From NCBI GenBank assembly GCA_020853095.1, contig JADYZN010000017.1, positions 1 through 60,628 of the forward strand: DNA of 60,628 bases. Direction: 5' to 3'. The position numbers were made by a program, and so were the translations under genes. This DNA is from Phycisphaerales bacterium (GTDB lineage Bacteria; Planctomycetota; Phycisphaerae; Tepidisphaerales; Tepidisphaeraceae). The notes under the pieces were generated by a model. It ran no database searches. It was given only the letters and a program-made list of their open reading frames with translations, and was not told the origin of the DNA. Shown here piece after piece: positions 1 through 7,761 of this stretch (positions are counted from its first letter, which is position 1; each line of letters starts with the position of its first letter).

Positions 1-78
1 CTCCTGCGGAGCCCTATCCTCCGAGGCGGCGCGAGAAGTATAACGCGCGGACGGTTTTGTATTGGGAAAAAATCGGTC

Positions 79-107
79 TTGACAACGAAATGCCTTTCAT
101 GGATAGG
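79..107 (+). promoter_or_regulatory. candidate promoter of the ribulokinase gene
   Basis: A perfect -35 hexamer TTGACA (79-84) is followed after 17 bp by GATAGG (102-107), a weak -10 with three of six matches. Transcription from here would begin inside or just before the hairpin array at 107-147. The weak -10 makes this tentative. Confidence 0.3.
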
Positions 108-147
108 GTCCGCACCCCGTGCGGACCGGATTCAAATTGGTCCGCAC
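107..147 (+). promoter_or_regulatory. competing inverted repeats in the ribulokinase leader
   Basis: GGTCCGCAC (107-115) and its exact complement GTGCGGACC (119-127) are separated by three bases. A second exact copy of GGTCCGCAC lies at 139-147. The middle segment can therefore pair upstream (3-nt loop) or downstream (11-nt loop), but not both. The downstream copy ends one base before the Shine-Dalgarno sequence GAGGAG (148-153). This could be a repressor operator with repeated half-sites or a two-state RNA element controlling translation. Confidence 0.5.
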
Positions 148-161
148 GAGGAGCGCACTTT

Positions 162-1805
162 ATGAAACGTTTTACGGTTGGCCTCGATTATGGCACCGAA
201 TCGGTGCGGGCGCTGGTGGTTCGGGTGAGCGATGGCCGCATCGCGGGGCAGGCGGCCGATGCGTATGCGCATGGGGTTATCGACTCGCAGTTGTCGGTTG
301 GCGGACTGAAATTGCCGGCCGATTATGCGCTGCAGCATCCACTGGACTGGCTGGAGAGCGCCGCCAAAACATGCCAAGCCGCAATGAAAGCGGCGGGCGT
401 CGAGCCGGATCAGGTCATCGGGCTGGGGGTTGATTTCACCAGTTGCACGATGTTGCCGGCACGGGCGGATGGGACGCCGCTTTGTTTGCTCGATTCATTT
501 GCCAACGTGCCGCTGGCGTGGCCGAAATTGTGGAAACATCACGCCGCCAAGGCCGCCACCGACCGGATCAACCAGGTTGCCCGTGACCGCAGGGAGTCAT
601 GGCTGGCCCGCTATGGCGGGACGATCGGCCTGGAATGGTTCTGGCCCAAGGTGCTGGAGACGATTCAGGAAGCGCCGGCGGTTCATGACGCGGCCGAGGT
701 GTGGATCGAGGCGGGAGACTGGCTGGTCTGGCAGTTGATCGACGGTCCATACCCGGCATGTCGGCCGACCAATCTGGCGCGTTCCACCTGCCAGGCGGGG
801 TATAAGGCGATGTGGAACCGCCAAAGCGGTTATCCAACGCGCGACTATTTCACGGCGGTTCATCCCGCGATGGCCGATGTCGTTCAGAAAAAGATGCCCG
901 GCACGCTGATGGCGCCGGGTCGGCGCGCGGGCCAATTGACGGAGGCCGCGGCCCGGTTGCTGGGATTGGCACGGGGGACGCCGGTTTCGGCCGCGATCAT
1001 CGACGCCCACGCGGGAGTTGCCGGTTCGGGCGTGGCCGAGGCGGACACGATGGTGCTGGTGATGGGGACCAGCTCGTGCCACATGATCAACAGCCGGATC
1101 GAAACGCCCGCGCCGGGCGTCGCGGGTGTGGTGGAAGATGGGATTTTACCGGGATATTTCGGATATGAGACCGGGCAGGCGTGCGTGGGCGATGCGTTCG
1201 CGTGGGTAACACGAACGCTGGGCCAGGACCATGCCGAATTGACCCGACGGGCGCGCGATCTTTCGCCCGGCAGCGGCGGCGTGCTGGCGCTGGATTGGCT
1301 GAACGGCTGCCGCACACCGTTGATGGATGGCCACTTGAGCGGCGCGCTGGTCGGATTGACGCTGACCACCCGGCCGGAACAACTCTATCGCGCGATGCTG
1401 GAGGGAACGGCGTTCGGCCTCAAGTGGATCGTGCAGACATTGCGCGAAGCGGGCGTGCCGGTGGCGCGGTTTGTCGCATCGGGTGGATTGCCCGCCAAAA
1501 GCCCGCTGCTGATGCAGATTTACGCCGACGTGCTCAACGAACCGATCGCGCTGGCGGAGTCGGACCAGTCGGTGGCGCTGGGCGCTGCGATCCTGGGTTG
1601 TCTGGCGGCCGGGTCGAGCGCTTCGGGGCATGAAAATTTTTCCGCTGCCATTCACGCCATGGCCCGCCAGCGGAATGATTTAACCTATCGCCCGCAAGCC
1701 GATGCCAGCCGGCAATATGAGAGGATGTACCGGTTGTATCGTAAAGCGGGCGACGGCCAAGGAGCATTGGCGCAGGTGATGAGGGCATTGCGCCAGATGG
1801 AGTAA
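162..1805 (+). CDS. araB: ribulokinase (FGGY carbohydrate kinase)
   Basis: Phosphorylates L-ribulose (or a related ketopentose) with ATP to ribulose 5-phosphate in the cytoplasm, part of arabinose-type pentose use. The 547-residue product is the usual ribulokinase length. The N-terminal FGGY phosphate-binding motif GLDYGTESVRALV is at residues 7-19, GTSSCHM near residue 302 matches the AraB-type GTSTCHM motif, and the C-terminal FGGY domain carries SGGLPAKSPLLMQIYADV. The start at 162 is preferred over an in-frame ATG at 57 because GAGGAG lies eight bases upstream and the family N terminus begins there. No isomerase or epimerase gene is visible nearby. The leader holds competing hairpins. Related FGGY kinases (xylulokinase) fit the GTSSCHM motif less well. 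Confidence 0.88.
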   Translation: MKRFTVGLDYGTESVRALVVRVSDGRIAGQAADAYAHGVIDSQLSVGGLKLPADYALQHPLDWLESAAKTCQAAMKAAGVEPDQVIGLGVDFTSCTMLPARADGTPLCLLDSFANVPLAWPKLWKHHAAKAATDRINQVARDRRESWLARYGGTIGLEWFWPKVLETIQEAPAVHDAAEVWIEAGDWLVWQLIDGPYPACRPTNLARSTCQAGYKAMWNRQSGYPTRDYFTAVHPAMADVVQKKMPGTLMAPGRRAGQLTEAAARLLGLARGTPVSAAIIDAHAGVAGSGVAEADTMVLVMGTSSCHMINSRIETPAPGVAGVVEDGILPGYFGYETGQACVGDAFAWVTRTLGQDHAELTRRARDLSPGSGGVLALDWLNGCRTPLMDGHLSGALVGLTLTTRPEQLYRAMLEGTAFGLKWIVQTLREAGVPVARFVASGGLPAKSPLLMQIYADVLNEPIALAESDQSVALGAAILGCLAAGSSASGHENFSAAIHAMARQRNDLTYRPQADASRQYERMYRLYRKAGDGQGALAQVMRALRQME

Positions 1806-1820
1806 GAAAAAGTTTTCCCC

Positions 1821-1850
1821 TTGTCAGCCCCTTCATCCCTTTTTTAGGAT
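1821..1850 (+). promoter_or_regulatory. candidate promoter of sodC
   Basis: TTGTCA (1821-1826, five of six matches to the -35 consensus) and TAGGAT (1845-1850, four of six) are separated by 18 bp in the 107-bp gap before the superoxide dismutase gene. Tentative. Confidence 0.3.
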
Positions 1851-1912
1851 ACCCTTCTTACGATCGGCGGATGCGCAATGCCCGCCCGTGTTTTATTTGG
1901 AAGGAACGAATC

Positions 1913-2530
1913 ATGCGGAACTTATGGAAAACCGGCCTTTGCACACTCGCCCTGTTGACGCTGGCCATCGGCTGCAACGACAACCACCCCGGCAACGATG
2001 TCTCCCAATCCCAGGAAACAAAGATTCCAGCCGACAATTCGACTCATGATGAAGTGGTGATCGCCGTGGCGAACATCCACCCTTCGCAGGCGGCGACCAC
2101 CCAGCCGGCGATGAGCCAGATCACCGGCCAGGTGGTCTTCACCTCAACCAATGAGGGGGTGAAGGTCGTCGCGGAGCTGCATGGGTTCAAGCCCGGCAGC
2201 ACGCACGGGTTTCACATTCATGAAAACGGGGATTTGAGTGCGGTGAATTTGTCCAGCGCGGGCGGCCATTTCAATCCCGACAAGCACCAGCACGGCGGCC
2301 CCGGCTCGGCCGCGGCCCATGCCGGCGACCTGGGGAATCTCACCGCCGATGCGCAGGGCAACGCCCACCTGGAGATCACCCTTCACGGCCTCACGCTGAC
2401 AAAAGGCCCGCGCGGATTGGTTGGTCGTTCGGTGATCGTTCATGCCGATGCGGATGATCTGAAGACCGACCCGGCCGGCAATGCCGGGCCGCGCATCGCC
2501 GGCGGCGTGATCGAATTGCGGGGATCATAA
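1913..2530 (+). CDS. sodC: Cu/Zn superoxide dismutase, lipoprotein
   Basis: Dismutates superoxide on the outer side of the cytoplasmic membrane. The start at 1913 is chosen because GGAAGGA lies upstream and it gives a lipoprotein signal with lipobox LAIGC (Cys21); an upstream in-frame ATG at 1871 would bury it. The SOD domain covers about residues 75-205. All metal-ligand positions are recognisable: GFHIHENGD, GGHFNPDKHQHGG, AAAHAGD and SVIVHAD, plus the active-site Arg in GPRIAGG. The two cysteines that form the usual intrasubunit disulphide are absent: the second position reads AGG where the family has ACG, and the mature protein has only the lipid-anchor Cys. The gene stands alone with a possible promoter of its own. 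Confidence 0.9.
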   Translation: MRNLWKTGLCTLALLTLAIGCNDNHPGNDVSQSQETKIPADNSTHDEVVIAVANIHPSQAATTQPAMSQITGQVVFTSTNEGVKVVAELHGFKPGSTHGFHIHENGDLSAVNLSSAGGHFNPDKHQHGGPGSAAAHAGDLGNLTADAQGNAHLEITLHGLTLTKGPRGLVGRSVIVHADADDLKTDPAGNAGPRIAGGVIELRGS

Positions 2531-2705
2531 ATGCGGGTTTTCAAGGCATCGGCCTGCTGACATGACTTTCACAAAGCCAGTCTGAACCGGCGGCGGCGGC
2601 ATCGGCCAGCCCGCCGGATCGCCGGTGTTTCCAAAACCCCGCTCCCACCGTATCGTATGATCAAATGGCCCTGTCCGGCAGTTTTCGGGCGGCCTGTCGA
2701 TCTAT
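2531..2705. other. intergenic stretch without recognised feature
   Basis: About 175 bp between the superoxide dismutase and glycosyltransferase genes. It is GC-rich, with short CCG/CGG repeats but no convincing terminator, promoter or small gene. Confidence 0.4.
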
Positions 2706-3923
2706 ATGCACAACGGGTTTACTTTTTCGCTGCTGATCGCCTACATGATCCTCGGTCCGGTGACGTGGATCCTGTTCGGCATTCTCATGATCATGGGCCG
2801 GCGGCGGATGATGCTGCTGAAAAAACCGGTTCCCAAGGTCAAAGACCCCGCACCCCGCGCCACGATCCTGATTCCGGCCAAGGATGAAGGCCCGCGCATC
2901 CGAGATTGCCTGCTGTCGGCGCTGGCTCAGGATTATCCCAACTATCACGTCGTGGCGGTTGACGACCGCAGCACGGATGAGACCGGCCGGCTGATGGATG
3001 AAATCGCCGCGGCCGACCCCCGGTTGCAGGTGCTGCACATCCAGCACGGATCACTGCCCGAAGGATGGACCGGCAAGTGCAATGCGCTGCAACAGGCCGT
3101 CAAACTGGCCGATGGCGAATGGCTGCTGTTCATCGATTCGGACGTGGTCATTTCACCCGATGCGCTTCGGGCCGCGCTTCGGCGCAGCGAATCGAGCAAA
3201 TATGACGTTCTGAGCCTGTGGCCCAAGCTCGAAAGCCACAGTTTTTTTGAAGCCCTGCTGGTGCCTTTGGCGGCGGCGGGCGTGTCGATGATGTACCTGG
3301 TTGGGCTGACCAACAAGGATTACATGCGCAACATCGCCTTCGCCAACGGGCAGTTTCTGTTCATCCTCCGCAAAACCTACGATGAGATGGGCGGGCACTC
3401 GGCCGTCAAGGATCGATTCTGCGAGGATGTCGAGATCGCCCGGCTGTTGAAACGCCAGGGCAAGCGCATCCGCATCTCCTGGGGCACCGAATACGCCGCG
3501 GTGCGGATGTACAGTTCGCTGGGCGCGATCTTCAAGGGATGGGGTCGCAATTTTTACGCCGGCAGCCTCGGCAAACCCTGGCGCATCCTGATGGGGATGG
3601 CCTTTGTCGTTTTTTGCTGTTTCAGCGGATATGCGGTGCTGGCGGGAGGTTTGATCGCCCTGGCCTCCTCCGCATCGTCGATCGCGTGGACGTGGCTGGC
3701 GGTCTGCGGGGTTCATCTGCTGGCCATGCATGGTTTTCTGGCGGTGATGTACGCCTGGAGCGGCAATCCGCGGCGCAACGCCCTGCTGTTTCCGTTGGGC
3801 GGTTCGCTGCTTTTGGGGGTGTTTTTCAAATCCCTGCGGATGTGCATCACCAACAAGGTGGAATGGCGCGGCACCAATTATTCGCACCGGATGAGCAATG
3901 ACGTCGCGACCGCCAAACCCTAG
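2706..3923 (+). CDS. membrane glycosyltransferase, family 2 (HpnB-like)
   Basis: Probably transfers a sugar from a nucleotide donor at the cytoplasmic membrane face. The 405-residue product has an N-terminal membrane segment (about residues 4-30) and a GT-A domain with ILIPAKDEGPRI, VAVDDRSTDET, the metal-binding FIDSDV and the acceptor-side EDVEIARLLKRQGKRI. Three hydrophobic segments follow from about residue 298. This order matches the HpnB-type GT2 proteins named for hopanoid clusters, but no hopanoid genes are near, so the substrate is open. The Shine-Dalgarno sequence is weak; a later ATG at 2748 is possible but would cut the first membrane segment. The mutarotase gene follows after 12 bp. 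Confidence 0.8.
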   Translation: MHNGFTFSLLIAYMILGPVTWILFGILMIMGRRRMMLLKKPVPKVKDPAPRATILIPAKDEGPRIRDCLLSALAQDYPNYHVVAVDDRSTDETGRLMDEIAAADPRLQVLHIQHGSLPEGWTGKCNALQQAVKLADGEWLLFIDSDVVISPDALRAALRRSESSKYDVLSLWPKLESHSFFEALLVPLAAAGVSMMYLVGLTNKDYMRNIAFANGQFLFILRKTYDEMGGHSAVKDRFCEDVEIARLLKRQGKRIRISWGTEYAAVRMYSSLGAIFKGWGRNFYAGSLGKPWRILMGMAFVVFCCFSGYAVLAGGLIALASSASSIAWTWLAVCGVHLLAMHGFLAVMYAWSGNPRRNALLFPLGGSLLLGVFFKSLRMCITNKVEWRGTNYSHRMSNDVATAKP

Positions 3924-3935
3924 CGGAGAAATGCC

Positions 3936-4841
3936 ATGACCGAACTGGAAAAACTGCAAAATCGTTTCGGCATCACAGGCCTGGCGCGTTTTGAGGAGGG
4001 GATGGGCGGCCTGCCGCGGATCGCGTTGACCACCCCCGCCGCCGATGCGACCGTTTATCTGCACGGGGCGCACGTGGCCCATTACAAACCGGCCGGCCAG
4101 CGCGGCGTGCTGTTCATGAGCGCGGCCAGTCAATATCGCACCGGCCGGCCGATCCGCGGCGGAGTGCCGATCTGTTTTCCATGGTTCGCCGCACGCGCCG
4201 GCGACCCGGATGCGCCGATGCATGGTTTTGTGCGGCTGGGCGACTGGTCGGTCGAATCGATCCAGCGCAGCGGCGAAGGGGCATCGGTGGTGCTGGGGTT
4301 CAAGTCCAACAGCGCGACCAAAATGAGCTTCAATGCCGACTTTGAACTGCGCTATCACATCCTCGTCGGCCCGAAACTCGACCTGACGTTGGAGGTGCGC
4401 AACACCGGCGAACGGGAATTTTCGTTTGAAGCCGCGCTGCATACTTATTTCGCCGTGGCCGATTCGCGCAACATCACCATCGACGGGTTGCAGAACACGG
4501 AATATGTCGCCAAAAGCGAGGGCATGCAGCGCAAAACCCAAACCGACCCGCTGATCCGCATCGACCGCGAGGTGGACCGCGTCTATCAGAACACGCAGGC
4601 CACCTGCCGGTTGGAAGACCCCGGATTCGGACGGACCATCACGGTGGAGAAGGAAAACTCCAACACCACCGTCGTCTGGAACCCATGGATCGACAAGGCG
4701 GCCAACATGGCCGATTTTGGCGATGAGGAATGGACCGGCATGGTCTGCATCGAAACCGCCAATTCCGCCGAAAACGCCGTTCACCTGCCGGCCGGTCAAG
4801 CCCACCGCATGCGGGCGGTGATCCAGAGCACACCCCACTGA
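3936..4841 (+). CDS. D-hexose-6-phosphate mutarotase (YeaD-type aldose 1-epimerase)
   Basis: Interconverts the anomers of hexose 6-phosphates such as glucose 6-phosphate. The 301-residue length is typical. Family landmarks are PIRGGVPICFPWF (phosphate-sugar binding), the two catalytic-region histidines in PMHGFVRLGDW and ALHTYFAV, and a C-terminal WTGMVCIETANS with the catalytic Glu. GGAGAA lies upstream of the ATG. The gene is 12 bp behind the glycosyltransferase and 8 bp before an SDR gene, so the three are probably one transcript. A sugar-phosphate role would fit glycogen phosphorylase and transketolase elsewhere in the window, though they are not linked. Confidence 0.88.
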   Translation: MTELEKLQNRFGITGLARFEEGMGGLPRIALTTPAADATVYLHGAHVAHYKPAGQRGVLFMSAASQYRTGRPIRGGVPICFPWFAARAGDPDAPMHGFVRLGDWSVESIQRSGEGASVVLGFKSNSATKMSFNADFELRYHILVGPKLDLTLEVRNTGEREFSFEAALHTYFAVADSRNITIDGLQNTEYVAKSEGMQRKTQTDPLIRIDREVDRVYQNTQATCRLEDPGFGRTITVEKENSNTTVVWNPWIDKAANMADFGDEEWTGMVCIETANSAENAVHLPAGQAHRMRAVIQSTPH

Positions 4842-4849
4842 TTTGGACC

Positions 4850-5545
4850 ATGGAACAGCCGGTCGCGATCATCACGGGGGCCAGCCGGGGCATCGGCCGG
4901 GCAACGGCCGGGGAGCTTGCCCAAAGAGGGTATCGACTGGCGCTGGTCGCCCGCTCCGCCGATCGTTTGCGGCCAATCGCGGAACAAACCAATGGACTGG
5001 CGATTGTCGCCGACATCACCAAGCCACAAGAAGCTCAAACGATTGTCAGGAAAACATTGGAGCGGTTTGGCCGCATCGACGCCCTGGTGAATTGCGCCGG
5101 CGTCGCCCCGTCATTGATGATCGAACAGATGACCATCGACAACTGGCGCGAGGTGATCGACACCAATTTGTCGGCCGTCTTTTACCTGTGCAAAGGGGTC
5201 TGGGAGACGTTCAAACAACAGCAAGGCGGCGTGATCGTCAACCTCTCCTCGCTGGCCGCCCGCGATCCGTTCCCCGGATTTCTAGCCTACGGTTCGGCCA
5301 AGGCCGGCCTGCACATCCTGGGGCTGTGTCTGGCCCGACAGGGACAACCGCACAACATCCACGTCCATACGCTGGCATTGGGAGCGGTGGAAACCGAAAT
5401 GTTCCGCCAATTGATGACCCCCGAACAATTTCCCACCAGCCAAACGCTGTCCCCCAATGAAGTCGCCCAAACCATCGCCTCCTGCGTAACCGGCCAATTG
5501 CGTCACACCAGCGGCGAAGTGATTTACCTGCACAAAACGATCTGA
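4850..5545 (+). CDS. short-chain dehydrogenase/reductase
   Basis: NAD(P)-dependent oxidoreductase of the classical SDR family, 231 residues. The coenzyme motif TGASRGIG is at residues 9-16, followed by LVNCAGVAPS, the catalytic Ser in VNLSSLAA and the catalytic pair in YGSAK. Asp after the first strand region (VADITK) matches cofactor contacts of FabG-like members. The start at 4850, just after the mutarotase stop, gives a normal SDR N terminus; an in-frame ATG 120 bp upstream would overlap the mutarotase. FabG-type 3-ketoacyl reductase is possible, but context suggests a sugar or polyol substrate. Substrate unknown. Confidence 0.82.
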   Translation: MEQPVAIITGASRGIGRATAGELAQRGYRLALVARSADRLRPIAEQTNGLAIVADITKPQEAQTIVRKTLERFGRIDALVNCAGVAPSLMIEQMTIDNWREVIDTNLSAVFYLCKGVWETFKQQQGGVIVNLSSLAARDPFPGFLAYGSAKAGLHILGLCLARQGQPHNIHVHTLALGAVETEMFRQLMTPEQFPTSQTLSPNEVAQTIASCVTGQLRHTSGEVIYLHKTI

Positions 5546-5564
5546 ATCCCGCCGGGAAAATTCG

Positions 5565-6050
5565 TTAAATCCACTGGTCGCGGATCAGCTTGATCTGTTC
5601 CCAATCCTCTTCGTTGAACCATTCAGGGCAGTGATCGCAATCGATCAGGCGGGCGAAAAAGACCTCGGCTTCCTCCTCGATTTTTTCGCGTTCCTGCCCC
5701 AACGCCAACCGGGCGGCGTACAGATCATCCTCGGCGCTGGCCAATTTCAGCGCCTCCTGCCCCGCGTGCTGGCGCACCAGATCCGCCAGGCCGCGATAAA
5801 AAACCCATATCTGTTCATCCGGCAGCGGCGGTGGATTGCAATGTCGCTTGAGGGCGTGACGGAAATATTTGAGCTTCTGCTCCCAGGGCAATTCCGGTTC
5901 AATCGCCAGCGTGATGTACTGGCCAACCTTCCACGCCTCGTGAGCGTGCGATTGCCCCTGGCGATCGGCCTCGTGAACGCGGTGGGCGTAGTATGCCTCC
6001 GGCCGGCCGATCTGCGGCATGGGCGGCAACGTGTGCGGGGGTTGAGTCAT
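5565..6050 (-). CDS. conserved hypothetical protein
   Basis: A soluble, acidic 161-residue protein of no family I can name. It has no signal peptide or membrane segment. The middle is predicted helical (PWEQKLKYFRHALKRH, then AEDDLYAARLALGQEREKIEEEAEVFFARL) and the C terminus contains CDHCPEWF and a short acidic WFNEEDWEQIKL segment. The start at 6050 is preferred over one eight codons earlier because GGGAGG lies nine bases upstream. It is convergent with the SDR gene and lies downstream of clpS on the same strand. The length and clean coding pattern suggest a real gene. Confidence 0.6.
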   Translation of the reverse strand: MTQPPHTLPPMPQIGRPEAYYAHRVHEADRQGQSHAHEAWKVGQYITLAIEPELPWEQKLKYFRHALKRHCNPPPLPDEQIWVFYRGLADLVRQHAGQEALKLASAEDDLYAARLALGQEREKIEEEAEVFFARLIDCDHCPEWFNEEDWEQIKLIRDQWI

Positions 6051-6167
6051 CCTCAATAACCTCCCAACAACCATGATCGCACGCCATTGTAGGCCACTTA
6101 CCCTGAATCAACAAGAAAAATCCACCTGTTATGAACCCACCCAACATGGCCCTTCCGCCGTAACCCT

Positions 6168-6503
6168 TTACCCTTCCTCCGGTTCGATGGTCACGGTCAG
6201 CCCCTTGGATTCAAACTGGTCCTTGTACAACTCCGCCCGTTCCTTGTGCGTGGTCAAAAGAAGCGCCACGCCGGTTTTGTCGGCCTCATCCATCTTGACC
6301 GTGGCCTCCTGCTCATCGAGGGGGGTCAGTTCCACGATCGACTTGACCACAAAATCCCGGGCGTTGGTGTCATCGTTGTGCAACAGGACTTTCCAGCGCG
6401 GCAGATGCCGGGGCGGGATTTTCGCCGGCGCCGGTTTGCCGGAAGATTTAGGCTCGGCGACGGCCGTGCCCCCCTTGGATGTTTCTTTGCTCTTTTGCGA
6501 CAT
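6168..6503 (-). CDS. clpS: ATP-dependent Clp protease adaptor ClpS
   Basis: Adaptor that binds N-degron substrates and delivers them to the ClpA/ClpC unfoldase. The protein is 111 residues: a lysine/proline-rich flexible arm (about residues 1-30), then the ClpS core with WKVLLHNDDTNARDFVVKSI, the family signature around the substrate pocket, and HKERAELYKDQFESKGLTV. Length and order are typical. No clpA gene is adjacent; the gene is divergent from anmK. Its leader has a perfect -10 box and an inverted repeat that contains the Shine-Dalgarno sequence. Confidence 0.93.
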   Translation of the reverse strand: MSQKSKETSKGGTAVAEPKSSGKPAPAKIPPRHLPRWKVLLHNDDTNARDFVVKSIVELTPLDEQEATVKMDEADKTGVALLLTTHKERAELYKDQFESKGLTVTIEPEEG

Positions 6504-6511
6504 AAATGATT

Positions 6512-6554
6512 ATTCCTTGTGATTCGCCGACTCTGCGGCCAAGGAATCATTATA
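6512..6554 (-). promoter_or_regulatory. clpS promoter -10 and SD-overlapping inverted repeat
   Basis: On the minus strand TATAAT (6554-6549) is followed by ATTCCTTG (6547-6540) and, 20 bases later, its exact complement CAAGGAAT (6519-6512), which contains the Shine-Dalgarno sequence AAGGAA of clpS. If transcription starts far enough upstream, the SD could be hidden in a hairpin. With a start about 7 bp after the -10, the first arm is only partly transcribed and the repeat would instead be a DNA operator. No good -35 is seen. Confidence 0.4.
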
Positions 6555-6618
6555 CGCTGCATCAGACCGATTCCCTAACCTCTTTTCCATCGCCCCATTC
6601 CCACGCTAGACTGCCGGC

Positions 6619-7755
6619 ATGTCAGGCCCCCGGTTCATGATCGGCACGATGAGCGGCACCAGCGCCGACGGGGTGGATGGGGCGCTGGTGGAGATCGACG
6701 GGCACGGCCTGTCGATGGTCCCGCGATGCCTGATGCACCGCCATCATCCCTATGCCCACGGGCTGCGGGAGGCGATTTTTTCCATTCGGCGGAGTGGGCG
6801 GGCCTCGCTGGGTGAACTGGCCGGCCTGGGCCGGGAGATTTCGCTGGCCTGTGCTGAAGTGACCAACCAGTTGCTGCGCGAATCCGCACTGGATGCCGGG
6901 CGAATCGAGGCGGTGGCGGCCCATGGTCAGACGTTGTATCACCACCCCCCCAATACGATCCAATGGCTCGATCCCGCCCTGCTGGCGGCCAAAACCCGCT
7001 GTGCGGTGGTCAGTGATTTTCGTCGGGCCGATTGCGCGGCCGGTGGCCAGGGAGCGCCGCTGGTCCCGTTCGCCGATTTCATCCTGTTCCGATCGAACAC
7101 CCGCAATCGCCTGCTCCTGAACCTGGGTGGGATCGCCAACGTGACCTATCTGCGCGCCGGGGGCAAAATTGAGGAAGTGATCGCCTTCGACACCGGCCCG
7201 GCCAACTGCATCGCCGATGAATTGTGCCGCCTGAGTTCAATCAACGGGGCGGATGGGGTTGGGTATGACCCGGGGGGAAGGCTCGCCGCGTCGGGGCGGG
7301 TCAACCAGAAGGTCGTCGATGCGTTTTTGTCGGCCGACTATTTTTCAAATCCTCCCCCCAAAAGCACCGATGGCCCGGTGATGTGGTCGATCTGGGAAAA
7401 GGCGCGCCCTTGCGGAGGCGTGATGACACTCGAAGATGAGCTGGCGACCGCCTGCCGAATCACCGCCCGATCGGTGGCCTTGGCCGTCCGGAACCACGTG
7501 CCCGGCCGGCCGGATGAATTGCTCATTGGCGGCGGCGGCGGCCAGAACGCCACGATGGTATCGATGCTGAAAGATCAACTGGAGGGACTGCCCATCCGTA
7601 CGCTCGATGAGCGGGGCGTCGATTCGCACTCCAGGGAGGCGGTCTGCTTCGCGCTGCTGGGAGCGGCCACGCTGGATCGTGTGGCGGCCAACATCCCAAA
7701 CGCCACCGGGGCCGGCCAACCTGTGATTCTGGGGTGCATCACCCCCCGACCATGA
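6619..7755 (+). CDS. anmK: anhydro-N-acetylmuramic acid kinase
   Basis: Phosphorylates and opens 1,6-anhydro-MurNAc to MurNAc 6-phosphate during peptidoglycan recycling. The 378-residue product has the ATP-binding GTMSGTSADGVDGALVEI near the N terminus, the catalytic-region AAHGQTLYHHP, NLGGIANVTYL and FDTGPANCIADEL, and an adenosine-motif-like LLIGGGGGQNATM late in the chain. The next enzyme, murQ, begins 6 bp downstream, so anhydro-MurNAc is processed to GlcNAc 6-phosphate by two adjacent genes. This implies peptidoglycan turnover in the host, in line with evidence that planctomycetes make peptidoglycan. Confidence 0.95.
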   Translation: MSGPRFMIGTMSGTSADGVDGALVEIDGHGLSMVPRCLMHRHHPYAHGLREAIFSIRRSGRASLGELAGLGREISLACAEVTNQLLRESALDAGRIEAVAAHGQTLYHHPPNTIQWLDPALLAAKTRCAVVSDFRRADCAAGGQGAPLVPFADFILFRSNTRNRLLLNLGGIANVTYLRAGGKIEEVIAFDTGPANCIADELCRLSSINGADGVGYDPGGRLAASGRVNQKVVDAFLSADYFSNPPPKSTDGPVMWSIWEKARPCGGVMTLEDELATACRITARSVALAVRNHVPGRPDELLIGGGGGQNATMVSMLKDQLEGLPIRTLDERGVDSHSREAVCFALLGAATLDRVAANIPNATGAGQPVILGCITPRP

Positions 7756-7761
7756 GAAACC

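Noticed and set aside
57-161. N-terminal extension of ribulokinase from an ATG at 57
   Set aside because: The extra 35 residues contain the promoter and hairpin region, and the family N terminus with a good Shine-Dalgarno begins at 162.
3153-4838. Long 561-codon frame opposite the glycosyltransferase and mutarotase genes
   Set aside because: Composition is His/Arg/Gln-rich without domain features; it is the usual antisense open frame of GC-rich genes.
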